From Branchiostoma floridae (lineage: Eukaryota; Chordata; Leptocardii; Amphioxiformes; Branchiostomatidae), in NCBI RefSeq assembly GCF_000003815.2, contig NC_049981.1, positions 7,507,997-7,561,126 of the forward strand: a stretch of 53,130 nt of DNA, given 5' to 3'. Both the position numbers and the translations under genes were made by a program. This document shows positions 1 through 10,835 of this stretch, piece after piece (the stretch's first letter is position 1; the number at the start of each line of letters is the position of its first letter). The notes under the pieces are model-generated. The model saw nothing but the letters and a program-made list of their open reading frames with translations, made no database searches and had not been told where the DNA came from.

Positions 1-40
1 CAGCAGCTCACATAAATTTGCTGCACCGTCTCTTGTATGT

Positions 41-132
41 GTGAGTGTGTACATGTGTGTTTGTGTGCGTGTGCGTGTGTGTATGTGCGCGTTTGTGTGC
101 ATGTGTGTATGTGTGTGACTGTATGTGTGTGT

Positions 133-167
<35 letters not shown>

Positions 168-178
168 TGTGTGTGTCT
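41..178. repeat. (TG)n microsatellite
   Basis: Imperfect TG/TGTGTA dinucleotide tract in the intron just upstream of the first visible TTC38 exon. Long frames across it (His-Thr or Val-Cys runs) are repeat artefacts. Confidence 0.95.
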
Positions 179-254
179 GTCCGTTGCATTTGTTTCTGTA
201 TGAGGGTTGAAGTCTGCTATCTCCAATCACCTTCAAGTTGTTTCCGTTGCACAG

Positions 255-435
255 ACCTGCGGCATGCTTGCCTGCCACAACTACTGGCACTGGGCAGTGT
301 ACCACATAGAGAAGGGTGAGCACACGGCTGCCCTGGACATCTATGATAACGAGTGTGGGGCCCGCTCTAAAGGCTCGGGGGCGCTACTGGACATTGTGGA
401 TGCCAGCTCTCTGCTGTACAGGCTCAATATGGAAG
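255..435 (+). CDS. TTC38: TTC38 homologue, internal exon
   Basis: Internal coding exon of a tetratricopeptide-repeat protein 38 homologue, a soluble protein of poorly known function. Seen: an acceptor (ttgcacag) before 255 and a donor (G|GTAGGG) after 435, so the exon starts in phase 0 and ends in phase 1. The peptide contains MLACHNYWHWAVYHIEKG, then LDIYD, then LLDIVDASSLLYRLNMEG; the same blocks in the same order occur in vertebrate TTC38. This is the part after the central TPR-like helices. The upstream exons lie outside the window. The next expected exon was not found before 6977 and may lie in the gap at 2107-2924. Family assignment rests on recalled similarity; exon limits rest on splice signals and frame. 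Confidence 0.88.
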
Positions 436-813
436 GTAGGGACACACCCGTGGAATCTTTAATGCAAGATCATCTGTGACAGTAGTCAACATTATGTATC
501 AGCATTTTAAGACCATATATTCGTACACAGAATTGCTTATCTGGAAAAGCAATAAAATATTGAAAACAAAGCCTGAGGAGCAAGTTTATGTCTTGATGCA
601 TAGTTTTTGAGTGAATTTAGTCACTTTCATGTTTTCCTCCCTGCCCTCTGCTTTTGTAATGTCTGCTTCATGACATATGTTTTTACCAAGGTAATACATA
701 ATGCACTAGTACTTTAATGTGGCCCAAGGGACTCCCATTCATTTCATTGGTCTCTGGACGTTTGCAGTTAGAACTGAGCAAGAGGGTAAGTAAAACTTGA
801 CTGTATTTTTTGC
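436..813 (+). other. TTC38 intron, unique sequence
   Basis: AT-rich intronic sequence after the exon donor. I see no coding exon, RNA gene or clear repeat before the minisatellite begins. Confidence 0.6.
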
Positions 814-1690
814 CCAGGTGTGAAGAGAAACTTTCACTTTTCTCTGCTTAGGTGTGAAGCTTTAAAAGAAAATTTTATTAACTTTCCCTTTCCCCTGCCC
901 AGGTGTGAATACAAACTTTAACTTTCCCTTTCCCCTGCCCAGGTGTGAATACAAACTTTAACTTTCCCTTTCCTCTGCCCAGGTGTGAATACAAACTTTA
1001 ACTTTCCCTTTCCCCTGCCCAGGTGTGAATACAAACTTTAACTTTCCCTTTCCCCTGCCCAGGTGTGAATACAAACTTTAACTTTCCCTTTCCCCTGCCC
1101 AGGTGTGAATACAAACTTTAACTTTCCCTTTCCCCTGCCCAGGTGTGAATACAAACTTTAACTTTCCCTTTCCCCTGCCCAGGTGTGAATACAAACTTTA
1201 ACTTTCCCTTTCCCCTGCCCAGGTGTGAATACAAACTTTAACTTTCCCTTTCCCCTGCCCAGGTGTGAATACAAACTTTAACTTTCCCTTTCCCCTGCCC
1301 AGGTGTGAATACAAACTTTAACTTTCCCTTTCCCCTGCCCAGGTGTGAATACAAACTTTAACTTTCCCTTTCCCCTGCCCAGGTGTGAATGCAAACTTTC
1401 CCTTTCCCCTGCCCAGGTGTGAATACAAACTTTAACTTTCCATTTCCCCTGCCCAGGTGTGAATACAAACTTTAACTTTCCCTTTCCCCTGACCAGGTGT
1501 GAATACAAACTTTAACTTTCCCTTTCCCCTGACCAGGTGTGAATACAAACTTTAACTTTCCCTTTCCCCTGCGCAGGTGTGAATACAAACTTTAACTTTC
1601 CCTTTCCCCTGCCCAGGTGTGAATACAAACTTTAACTTTCCCTTTCCCCTGCCCAGATGTGAATACAAACTTTAACTTTCCCTTTCCCAT
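814..1690. repeat. 40-bp minisatellite, about 20 copies
   Basis: Tandem array of a 40-bp unit starting AGGTGTGAATACAAAC and ending TTTCCCCTGCCC. Most copies from 901 onward are nearly identical; one near 1381 is shortened, and the first two (814-900) are diverged. The unit is not a multiple of three, so reading frames rotate every 120 bp and the open frame on the minus strand is not a gene. It sits within the TTC38 gene. Confidence 0.97.
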
Positions 1691-1699
1691 GTCAAAACA

Positions 1700-2106
1700 A
1701 AAGACTAACATCTCCCCTGGGCCCGACCAGTCCATAAAGTCACGATTAACATGCCCTGCACCTTAGCCTCATTAGAAAATACATAACCTCCTTCCCCGGA
1801 GACATACTAAAAATTGTGATAAAGCCACTCGTTCTACCACACATAGACTATTGTGCTCCCATACTCTCACCGACAACACAGACACAGCTAGACAAACTAC
1901 AACCCATGCACCACCGCGCAGCCAGACTTGCTACTATATCTACACTTTTCACCAGTACTAACGACTTACTTTACAGGCTAGGGAGGCAAACTGTTAAAGA
2001 GAGATTATTCTCCAGTGCCATCTGCGCCTTTCATAAAATCATAATCAACCAAGGACACCGCAAGGAACTTATAACAGGGTCAGTACTAACTTTATCTTTC
2101 ATCAAC
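1700..2106 (+). mobile_element. LINE reverse transcriptase C-terminal fragment
   Basis: An open frame to the gap edge encodes the thumb/C-terminal part of a CR1/Jockey-type reverse transcriptase. KPLVLPHIDYCAPIL followed by LDKLQPMHHRAARLA matches the usual LVLPhlDYC...LQ..QNRAAR block of these elements. Upstream frames are broken, so this is a 5'-truncated or decayed copy. It is distinct from the antisense element at 28779-32485, whose equivalent block reads MVLPLLDYCDTVWDS. Confidence 0.75.
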
Positions 2107-2924
2107 NNNNNNNNNNNNNNNNNNNNNNNNNNNNNNNNNNNNNNNNNNNNNNNNNNNNNNNNNNNNNNNNNNNNNNNNNNNNNNNNNNNNNNNNNNNNNN
2201 NNNNNNNNNNNNNNNNNNNNNNNNNNNNNNNNNNNNNNNNNNNNNNNNNNNNNNNNNNNNNNNNNNNNNNNNNNNNNNNNNNNNNNNNNNNNNNNNNNNN
2301 NNNNNNNNNNNNNNNNNNNNNNNNNNNNNNNNNNNNNNNNNNNNNNNNNNNNNNNNNNNNNNNNNNNNNNNNNNNNNNNNNNNNNNNNNNNNNNNNNNNN
2401 NNNNNNNNNNNNNNNNNNNNNNNNNNNNNNNNNNNNNNNNNNNNNNNNNNNNNNNNNNNNNNNNNNNNNNNNNNNNNNNNNNNNNNNNNNNNNNNNNNNN
2501 NNNNNNNNNNNNNNNNNNNNNNNNNNNNNNNNNNNNNNNNNNNNNNNNNNNNNNNNNNNNNNNNNNNNNNNNNNNNNNNNNNNNNNNNNNNNNNNNNNNN
2601 NNNNNNNNNNNNNNNNNNNNNNNNNNNNNNNNNNNNNNNNNNNNNNNNNNNNNNNNNNNNNNNNNNNNNNNNNNNNNNNNNNNNNNNNNNNNNNNNNNNN
2701 NNNNNNNNNNNNNNNNNNNNNNNNNNNNNNNNNNNNNNNNNNNNNNNNNNNNNNNNNNNNNNNNNNNNNNNNNNNNNNNNNNNNNNNNNNNNNNNNNNNN
2801 NNNNNNNNNNNNNNNNNNNNNNNNNNNNNNNNNNNNNNNNNNNNNNNNNNNNNNNNNNNNNNNNNNNNNNNNNNNNNNNNNNNNNNNNNNNNNNNNNNNN
2901 NNNNNNNNNNNNNNNNNNNNNNNN
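2107..2924. other. assembly gap (818 N)
   Basis: Run of N inside the TTC38 gene. It hides the 3' part of the LINE fragment and possibly the missing TTC38 exon between the ones at 255 and 6977. Confidence 0.99.
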
Positions 2925-3048
2925 CTTAAACCAAGATGCCGTACCAAGGATGTGGACCAGTATATTCCAAATGCGAATTTAAGTAAATGCAACCAGTTAC
3001 AGTAGCTCAAATTTCAGGCCGTTAATTAGCAATTGAGGTCCAGGGACG

Positions 3049-3482
3049 TAGCCTGGGTACCATCCGGAAAGTAGTTCGCTCCGGCGTTCATTATATACTA
3101 TAGACAGTCGTTTCTAGCTCCGACATTCATTGTACACTATATACAGTCGCTTCTCTGTGTTTCCGTCTGGGAACGCAGACCATCCCAACGTCTGGAATCG
3201 TCCAAATTTTGGACGCAGGCGTTGATTGGTCCCTACTCATGAGCGAATAATGGAATTGGTTCAAACGCTCGTTCGAACCGGTGTTCCAACACCGGAAAAG
3301 CCGTGCGTCCCCTTGCCCATGCAGGCGCCGGGCTGTTGTCATCGAACGAGTGCTCTAGAATCCATTCCTTACTTCGCTTATTAACTGGCGTTACCACCAA
3401 AAGGTTTGAATGCGCAAGTCTCCAGACGGATAGCAGAAGCGAACATAGGAGCGAACTACTATCCGTATGGTACCCAGGCTAA
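3049..3482. mobile_element. MITE with 8-bp target duplication, hAT-like
   Basis: Terminal inverted repeats of about 34 bp: the left begins TAGCCTGGGTACCATCCGGA, the right (reversed) TTAGCCTGGGTACCATACGG; they agree at about 32 of 34 aligned bases, through TAGTTCGCTCC. The element is flanked by the direct repeat CAGGGACG at 3041-3048 and 3483-3490. An 8-bp duplication is typical of hAT-type transposition. No transposase is encoded. The MITE at 50587-50729 shares the TAGCCTGG terminus. Confidence 0.85.
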
Positions 3483-3490
3483 CAGGGACG

Positions 3491-3853
3491 TCCTTGGTGC
3501 ACTCAGTTTTCAGTATACTGTAACTACTGTCATATTCAAGTTTCCCTCCCTGTCCTCTATTTTCATGATCATATCTGTTTGCTAAATATATTTACCTTAA
3601 AATAGCCAAGAACCTAGGAAATAGATAGGTGTGACCTTAAATTAATTTTTTTGTGATAAAATTCTTTTATGTACTATTAGTGTACGTAGTTGCAGCCTTT
3701 GTATAAGGACAACACTGTTAGTCCCTTAAATAATTTCTATCTGTCTGTCTGTAGTATATATTTATAATGTAGACATTCTGCACGATGGTTTTACTGTCAC
3801 AGTGGTACATTTAGTGTGATCAGTTCGAGTTTTGTGGCTTGTTCATGTATTTA
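3491..3853. other. intronic sequence, nothing recognised
   Basis: Unique-looking AT-rich DNA between the MITE and the 47-bp tandem repeat. It has a short TCTG run near 3740 and no exon or RNA gene that I can see. Confidence 0.6.
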
Positions 3854-3994
3854 TTATATTTCAGCCATACATAGTATGGTGAAATATATTGTATTCGTAA
3901 TTATATTTCAGTCATACATAGTATGGTGAAATATATTATATTCGTAATTATATTTCAGCCATACATAGTATGGTGAAATATATTGTATTCGTAA
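3854..3994. repeat. three exact-length 47-bp tandem units
   Basis: Three consecutive 47-bp units (3854-3900, 3901-3947, 3948-3994) starting TTATATTTCAG and ending GTATTCGTAA, differing at one or two positions. Each contains the near-palindrome CATACATAGTATGG. Confidence 0.95.
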
Positions 3995-4002
3995 TGTTTC
4001 TT

Positions 4003-5690
4003 CTTTCTTCTTCTTTCTCCTGTCAAATCTTCAAAGTGATTCATCTCCGCCGTTCCTGGACCGAATGACCTGAAATTTGGCACAGGGGTAGAATGGGCCA
4101 ATACCTTGATGATTTTTTCTCAGTTTTTTCATATCTGCCTCTAAAATGATTTTATTGAGATTTTTTTGGTCAATTTTAGACCAAAACTGTATATTTTGGC
4201 CCCTGTACCCTGGTATTACAACCAAATGAGCTGAAATTTGACAGAGATGTGCCTTGATAATGCCCCCATATAAAAGTAAAATTTTTGACATAAACAACTT
4301 TAAAATGATTAATTTTGGCACTTTTCTGAGGGGAAATTTGTTTTCTTTTGGCCTCCTGACGTGACCTTCCGTGACCCCGCACAGAGCCACACCTGTGCGC
4401 GTCAGCCGGAGAGTTGATTGAATCAAAGACCTAGCCAATCAGCGAAGAGGAGGCCAAAGGCTAATTAATATTCATAAGCGGGGCCTCATGATCCCGTATA
4501 TAGCAGTGTTCCCGCCAGGGGGAGCGAAGCCCGTCTAAGGCTCTCGCATTTTACACTATTCAGAAGGCTTTATATTGTATCAGTTCTTAGGGGCATATCT
4601 ATGATAATCGCAGCAGTCACTTAACTTCTCTTCAGGAGTTTAGCGTAACACTATTTCAGGTCAAACCGTCAAAGGCAACTAAAAACAAACTTTAACGTTA
4701 CTGAGTTCAACAGTACTTATAACTTGTTATCCGAAGTTGAAACGCTAGCGATGGTATTTTCGCTGCGCTGTTAGCTCCGCGCGACTGTTGTTGACGGTCT
4801 TATAACGGTATATTTTGCACCCCTGTACCCTGGTATGAGTAACATTTGGTATAGATAGGCATAAGATAGTTGGTAAAATGATCCAAGTAAAATTTTTGAC
4901 TTAAAGTACTGTAAAAGGCTTAATTACAGCACTTTTTTTAGGGGAAATTGGTTTTCTTTCGTTCTCCATGCCATGATCTTTCGGACGTTCACCCCACAGA
5001 GCCGACATCTGCACCTGCGTCTAGCCGGCAGGAAGAGTTAATTCAATTAATGGTTCAGCCAATCAGCGAAGAGGAAAGCGAAGGCTAATTAATATTCATA
5101 AGCGGGACCACACAATACGTTAACTTGAAGACTCAGGCCGTACAGACTTCTCGCCAGGATTTTTTCAAAGCGTCGGACAGGGGTCCGGGGGCCGCCGAAT
5201 GTCCCTGGCGGGGTCCAGGGGCAGGGCCACTGTGGGGGCGAAGCCCCCCCCCCGGAAGCTCTTGCATTTTAGACTATTGAGAAGGCTTCTTTTATCAGTT
5301 TTTTTAGGGCCATATCTACGATAATCGTAGCAGTCACTTACTTCTCTTCAGCAGTTTGACTTTAAAATATTTCGGGTCAAAGCTTCAAAGACAACTAAAA
5401 CCTCATAAACAACAAACTTTACTTACCTCAACAGTATACAAAAATATTGTACGGGTTGCCATCCTTAGTTGAAGCGCTTATTTATTACTGTCTCTTCAGC
5501 AGTTTGACTTTAAAATATTTCGGGTCAAAGCTTCAAAGACAACTAAAACCTCATAAACAACAAACTTTACTTACCTCAACAGTATACAAAAATATTGTAC
5601 GGGTTGCCATCCTTAGTTGAAGCGCTTATTTATAGCGCTAGTATCTTCGATGCGCCGTTAGCCGCCGTGCGACTTTTGTTGACGGTCTGA
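4003..5690. repeat. dispersed repeat with internal large duplication
   Basis: Contains the block CCTGTCAAATCTTCAAA... CCTGGACCGAATGACCTG, which recurs near 47755. A segment beginning near 4200 (CCCCTGTACCCTGGTAT, later CCAATCAGCGAAGAGGA and TATTCATAAGCGGG, ending with a GTTGACGGTCT block near 4800) is repeated, diverged, from about 4815 to 5690. It is a non-coding repeat in the TTC38 intron. An open frame on the minus strand (4031-4438) follows the repeat and shows no protein signature. Confidence 0.75.
5343..5634. repeat. 148-bp tandem duplication
   Basis: The 148 bases starting TCTCTTCAGCAGTTTGACTT at 5343 are repeated almost exactly from 5491. The near identity suggests a recent event nested in the older large duplication. 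Confidence 0.93.
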
Positions 5691-6976
5691 TATCCCTACG
5701 TCGCCGCCTCGCTGATATTCCCACGAACATGTTTCAAGAAAAATACCCAGCAAAAAACGCTGTTCTGCGTCAAATTCTATTCTATAAAACATGTGGGACT
5801 CAGTGTTACAGTCTAAATATTTTGTAGAAGCACCGCTGTAGGAAAGAAGGTCCAAGCAATGTAAAACATCACGTAGCATGAAGTTCGCTGTCAACTGGCA
5901 CACAGCACATGGCTGTTTGAAACTCTAAGTCTAATCAACAGCCGTGTTTGATTGATAGCCGGCGGTCCTTTGATGAAGTCGGCGAAAGGTGCGTTAGTTA
6001 GAAAATCTGCGTTTAGTTTTGATACGTAATTATAAGTTAGACAGTGGCGAGAATGATTATTTTCTCATCAATATTTCTCTTCAGAATTATTTGAACTTAA
6101 TTGTACATCTAAACAATTGGCTTACCTGTGCAATGTTTATATGATTAATGATCATGTGTAACGTATGGCTCCTAGTCAATAGATCAGCATTTTCTCTATA
6201 GTGACCACCTGTCTATAGTGGCCACATTTCCTAGTGCTGTTGTTGTTTGACATAAACTTTGAACATTTAAATTGTAAGTAACTTTAAACTGCCAGAGTTT
6301 CAGCCCAATAAAACACTCTCAGCGCCAGGGTATGAACAGACTGACCAGACAGACGAAAATAAATCCTCGAACAAGGTTCAATCGTATCTTCCGGGTCTGG
6401 CAGGAAGTTGTTAAACTAAAATAAGAATAGGCTCGATGGCTGATTGCATACAAAGTAAAACAGTTTAACAGTTTTACAGCTTGAACAAAACAAACGCTCC
6501 TACAGTACCTGCACCTGCTTGATAATTATTAAATCGTATGCCCTACTTGAATAAAAAAAGTTCACTGCAATAATAAATGTACCCACATCACAAGGAGCTT
6601 ATCCTTTTTTTAAACTTACACCTAGTTATCGTACTGAAAATTGTTAATGACATTACATGAAGTCATTCAACAATTTTCAGTCATGATGAAAATTTTCTGA
6701 ATGGAAGGTGTGATTATTGTCATTTTCTGAAAAATAGAAGCAAGCTCTGTTTTTACCTGGAATCAATTCACAATACCAGTCCACTTTGGGGGATAATGTA
6801 CTGTTAAGAGGATGTTCCATTTTTGCGCAGGGGTGATTTGGAACAGTCCAATGTTGCGTGGAAAGGGGTATGGCTGAAATATGCTGTATTTGCTCTTAAG
6901 CAAATGTCGGCCTTTCTAGTACGGTATTTATGTTTTTGAAATCAGGATTTTACAACTTTTTGACAATATTCAACAG
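5691..6976 (+). other. TTC38 intron, nothing coding
   Basis: About 1.3 kb without recognisable exons. Around 6200-6230 there is a CTATAGTG(A/G)CCAC motif repeated in both orientations, a dispersed-repeat signature also seen near 35400. A polypyrimidine stretch leads to the acceptor at 6976. Confidence 0.55.
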
Positions 6977-7133
6977 CGAGCACCAGGGCACACAGTCTGA
7001 CGTTGCTAAGAATGTTGGTGTTGCGATGTGCGAGGCGTTTCTGGCCTACGACGAAGGAGACTTTGCTCGAGCTGTGGACCTCCTGGCTCCGCTGCGGTAC
7101 CAGGTGGTCACCATAGGGGGCAGCAATGCACAG
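6977..7133 (+). CDS. TTC38: TTC38 homologue, internal exon
   Basis: Second visible TTC38 exon. Acceptor ...ATTCAACAG precedes 6977 and donor CAG|GTCAGT follows 7133. One base completes a codon, then the frame reads SDVAKNVGVAMCEAFLAYDE, then LLAPLRYQVVTIGGSNAQ; vertebrate TTC38 has the equivalent RDVGL.LC.A and LL.PIRY....GGSNAQ blocks near its C-terminus. The exon ends in phase 0. Its 3' end is the founder of the five-copy tandem array that follows, so the true donor is the first of several near-identical donor sites. The next exon (the family's RDVF-type helix) was not found and may lie in the gap at 8342. Confidence 0.88.
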
Positions 7134-7735
7134 GTCAGTTTTTCTGCAGAGATCCCTCACTCGAGCTGTCTGAAGCGAGCCATACTTCTCTCCCTTAGCT
7201 AACTTTAAGTTTAACTTAAGTTTAAGAATATTAACTTGGCTGGCGTGGGTGCAATACCAGGTGATCACCATAGGGGCAGCAATGCACAGGTCAGTTTTTC
7301 TGCAGAGATCCCTCACACAGACTGTCTTCAGGGAGCATTGTTTGTCTGAGTTATGTTAGCTAACTTCCTACATAACTTGGCTTGCTCTAGTGCAATATCA
7401 GGTGGTCACCATAGGGGGCAGCAATGCACAGGTCAGTTTTTCTGCAGAGATTCCTCACTCACACTGCTAACTTACTACTTGGCTGGCTCTGGTGCAGTAG
7501 TAGGTGGTCACCATAGGGGGCAGCAATGCACTGGCCAGATCCCTTACTCACGCTGTCTTAGGGGAACAATACTTCTCTCAGTTACATTAAATAAAAGCTA
7601 ACTTCCTACTAGATAACAAACAAAGGAACTTGGCTGGCTCTGGTGCAATACCAAGTGGCCACCATAGGGGGCAGCAATGCACAGGTCAGATTTCTCACTC
7701 ACACTGTCTTCAGGGAGCAATGCTTTTCTCAGTTA
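7080..7735. repeat. tandem array of exon end plus splice donor (5 copies)
   Basis: The last ~45 bases of the TTC38 exon, its donor and about 60-90 bases of intron recur in diverged tandem copies of 100-160 bp. Equivalent exon/donor junctions fall at 7133/7134, 7289/7290, 7431/7432, about 7532 and 7684/7685. Copy 2 has lost one G (frameshift), copy 4 has stop codons and GCACTGGCCAG instead of a GT donor, and copies 3 and 5 keep CAG|GTCAG. The copies lack their own clear acceptors, so they look like decoy donors rather than exons. Confidence 0.9.
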
Positions 7736-7744
7736 AGGGCATAC

Positions 7745-8274
7745 ATCTCACTGAAGCTGTGGTATGCTAGCATCATTGCTGTGGCCAGGCAATTTGACAG
7801 AGTGCTCCACGAATTTCATTTGATAAAACAGAGCTTTGGGTGTTTTGTTGCCTTTTTAGTCATACTTGGCATGTTTTGCATATTCCCATTATAAAGTCAA
7901 GTAATTAATAACATAAGTTCAGTCTAGAACTTAGTGATGCCACCAATGTACCACAGTCCAGTGAAATACCCTCTTTAGTTAACTTAAAGATAACTTGGCA
8001 AGGGGCTATGTTTTGGCTTTATCTCCAAGCAGATGTTTGGGGGCAAAATTGTGACTGCTTCTGTTAGCATGAAAGCTCATCTGTGTTGATAGAATACATA
8101 TTGAAGTTTTTCAACTGTCATACAACACAAATTATTTTCACCTCGAATTTTCAGTCACACTTCCATCGACCTTCTTCAGGAGTGATGATTCAGTTACTTT
8201 GATCACGTGACTGATTCAGTTACTCTGATCACGTGACTTAGAGACACGTGATTCGAGTAACGATCATAAGTGCC
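7745..8274 (+). other. TTC38 intron, nothing coding
   Basis: Intronic sequence. Near 8190-8250 the string GATCACGTGACT is repeated and followed by an inverted CACGTGA, giving E-box-like CACGTG sites. No exon is seen. Confidence 0.5.
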
Positions 8275-8333
8275 CCTGGCAGACGATATCGGCCCCCGTC
8301 TCTGTTGAGTGTCGGCTGATATCGTCTGCCAGG
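8275..8333. repeat. 16-bp inverted repeat beside gap
   Basis: CCTGGCAGACGATATC (8275-8290) and its exact reverse complement (8318-8333) are separated by 27 bp. This may be the end of a foldback MITE whose remainder is in the gap that starts at 8342. Confidence 0.85.
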
Positions 8334-8341
8334 CATTTATG

Positions 8342-8441
8342 NNNNNNNNNNNNNNNNNNNNNNNNNNNNNNNNNNNNNNNNNNNNNNNNNNNNNNNNNNN
8401 NNNNNNNNNNNNNNNNNNNNNNNNNNNNNNNNNNNNNNNNN
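8342..8441. other. assembly gap (100 N)
   Basis: Exactly 100 N, the usual placeholder for a gap of unknown size. It lies where one more TTC38 exon is expected. Confidence 0.97.
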
Positions 8442-8544
8442 AAGCTGGCAGACCACGTACTAATTGTGACAGGCTATTAACTGTAAGTAGTATTATACAG
8501 TGTACAAAATGAAATTGTGCTAACAAAAACTGTTGTTTGTCCAG

Positions 8545-8635
8545 AACCCTGTTGCTGGAGAGGAAAGCCCTTAAGGACAGCGCACCAATGACAGACAGGC
8601 TCATTGCTAAGGCCATGGCCATGCACGGGGACTAG
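8545..8635 (+). CDS. TTC38: TTC38 homologue, last coding exon
   Basis: Terminal coding exon: acceptor TTTGTCCAG before 8545, one completing base, then TLLLERKALKDSAPMTDRLI, and a short tail ending AMHGD before TAG at 8633-8635. Vertebrate TTC38 ends with the same pattern (LL.ER.ALK..SP.T.RLI.KA). The tail is a few residues long, as in the family. This fixes the 3' end of the gene and its plus orientation. No AATAAA is obvious in the following 200 bases. Confidence 0.88.
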
Positions 8636-10187
8636 GGCTAGGCACATTATCATTATCACAACGATTTACCGGTTTTAACCTTTTATTCAAAAGTCTTCAT
8701 CAGAATGACAAGGGAGTAGTAACACACTTGCTTTTATAGCCTCTACTCTAGTTACCATCAGCTAATCAGCTTACAGGATATTGTTTTCCACTGGTTATGT
8801 TTGGCCAATCCGAGTGTAGTTCTTTGTTCTACTGGCCAATCAGCTTACAGGGTGTCTCTTACTGCCATGGAAAAATGTTCGCGGTGGTTTTAAATTTGTG
8901 GTGAAGCAGCCACCACGAAAACTGCGAACATTTAGCCACCGCAAAAGTTTCTGCATTTACAGTATTAGAGCATTTGATAAGATTATCTCATTCAGCAAAA
9001 AGTGGAATTATCCACAAAAAGTGGAATCATCCAAATTTTCCATTCTAATCACAATTAGATACGCTAACTTAAGTTAAACATTTGCCTGGAAAATGCTGGA
9101 TTTGTGTATATTCTATCTATTTCAATTAGGCATTACTGAAACTTAAGTAGACACCAACAAGGCAGACAGCATTTTAAGCCATGGCAATTCGATTTTATAT
9201 TGTTATCATGGGAATTTGATTTTATTTGATTTCATATTATCGATTATTGTTATGGGTTTCCCTCAGGGATCTTTGAAAAATGCCGGCCAGGCAACATGTA
9301 TCCCTGGATAGATAAAATTAACAAACAATTATAGAAGCAAGATCATATGGGCTGTCTCCAGGACCCTTCCTTTTCTTCCCGGGATGGAAATTTGCTTAAC
9401 GGGATGGACAAAAATTTAAAAATGTAAGCTTAATGACATCAACTCGATGAAAATGTATGTTTGTTAACTAACTTAAAAAGATAATAAAAACAAAACAATA
9501 TAAAAATTTAAAGTTGTAGACAGCCCTGATTATACCCCACCATTTTCTATAATCTATGGCATCTTTTATAAGACATATTATCATATTTTAGAGATATGTT
9601 ATGGTGTGGCCTTAAGGTATTATATACAAGAAAAGACTTATGTGCCTAAGGTTCTAACTTTTAAGACAATCCTTGGAAAGACAATCATGTGACAACTTCT
9701 TAAAGGAATTTGACTACCACAAAAGAATAAAGAGTCTGACTTGATATCTAGAGTGTGTCTTAATTGGTAATTGTTGCCCTCCCGGTAACATTTATAATTA
9801 TTTATGTTCGCTAAAACCGTATCTTCATCAAAGCGGTACAAAAATACAAATCAGAATCTTTCATTAGAAAAAGGCTTGAACGTTGTTAATCAAGAAATTC
9901 AATTTCTGTAGTATTGACCATGTGCCAGATTTGAGTAAATGTATAAATGAGATTGTTAAGATACATTTTAAAAGAGACGCCTAACAGCTGAATGCAATAT
10001 TGCAACAAGTACATCATATTAACTGACCCTCCATCAAGTTTCTTTTGGTCAATGTAGATTTGATTGTATGGACGGCATCTACGCAACCGTTAAGTTTTGG
10101 CATTTTAAAAATAAAACGCTTTTTTGACTATGTAGTACAAAGCAGCGTCAAAATATTTGCCGCAAATTGCCAAAATAAAAAGCAACC
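8636..10187. other. intergenic, repeat fragments
   Basis: From 8660 to 8715 there is ACCGGTTTTAACCTTTTATT...GTCTTCATCAGAATGACAAGG, in the style of the end of a dispersed retroelement. From 8870 to 8945 two imperfect copies of AAATGTTCGC face each other, a repeat type that continues as ...GCATTTACAGTAT and recurs near 41740-41775. From 9000 to 10187 the DNA is AT-rich with no exon I can support. Confidence 0.5.
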
Positions 10188-10467
10188 GGTGCAATGGTCG
10201 AGTGGGTAGAGTGTTCGCCTTGCATTCGGTAGGTCGTGAGTTCGATCCCCGGCCGAGTCATACCAAAGACTTTAAAAATGGTACATGCTACTTTCTCTGC
10301 TTAGCACTCAGCATTCGGGGAAGTTGAACACATGCCACTACCAGTAGACTAGCCCCCAGCTGTAGTGATTGCACAAAGTTGTGTGGCCCAGGGCTACTGA
10401 AAAGGAGATGGGCGCCACCCTATGTGCCATAAGGCACGGGAAAGAACTTTCAACTTTGACTTGACTT
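10188..10467 (+). mobile_element. tRNA-derived SINE
   Basis: RNA polymerase III promoter elements are intact: A box TGGTCGAGTGG at 10196-10206 and B box GTTCGATCC at 10241-10249, about 35 bp apart as in tRNA genes. A non-tRNA body follows (GGCGCCACCCTATGTGCCATAAGGCACGGG region near 10410-10440) and ends in an ACTTTGACTTGACTT tail. The tRNA head has no clean cloverleaf and is followed by the SINE body, so it is a retrotransposon and not a tRNA gene. Confidence 0.85.
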
Positions 10468-10835
10468 ATCTTTAACTGACACAAGTTCCAAAATAAGGTA
10501 CATTAAGCCATGTATTTAAACCAAACACCAACTTTATTATAATTCCACAAATTTAAAATTTTCATCAAAATGATTCCATAAGCTGTAAGAAAGTTGGTTG
10601 GAAGGTTGCATCGTGGAACATGAGCTGAGATCATAAAACTTCGTTACAAATCGATGAATAAGAGGTGTTCTGTGACTTTGAGATCATTGGCGTTCAGTTG
10701 ATTTTTTGTAATAGGTGTAAAATCATATAAATGTGCATGTTGTAAGAGTGCTCGTGTGTGTGTGCATGCGTGCGTACCTGTAACACCTAATTCCCTAAAA
10801 AGATTTGTTAGTCGAACCGGTTAATTAAATCAATT

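Noticed and set aside
8-226. His-Thr-rich open frame
   Set aside because: Product of the TG microsatellite.
1278-1508. Open frame on the minus strand with HTWAGERES / TPGQGKGKVK repeats
   Set aside because: It is the translation of the 40-bp minisatellite, whose unit is not a multiple of three.
837-1690. CRISPR-like array
   Set aside because: Units are contiguous without unique spacers and the DNA is animal.
5150-5255. GC-rich block GGGGGCGAAGCCCCC as a regulatory island
   Set aside because: Part of the dispersed repeat that is duplicated locally; no gene start follows.
5658-5903. 81-codon open frame on the minus strand
   Set aside because: Lies at the end of a non-coding duplicated repeat; no domain or splice evidence.
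10196-10260. Functional tRNA gene
   Set aside because: A and B boxes are present but the cloverleaf is poor and a SINE body and tail follow.
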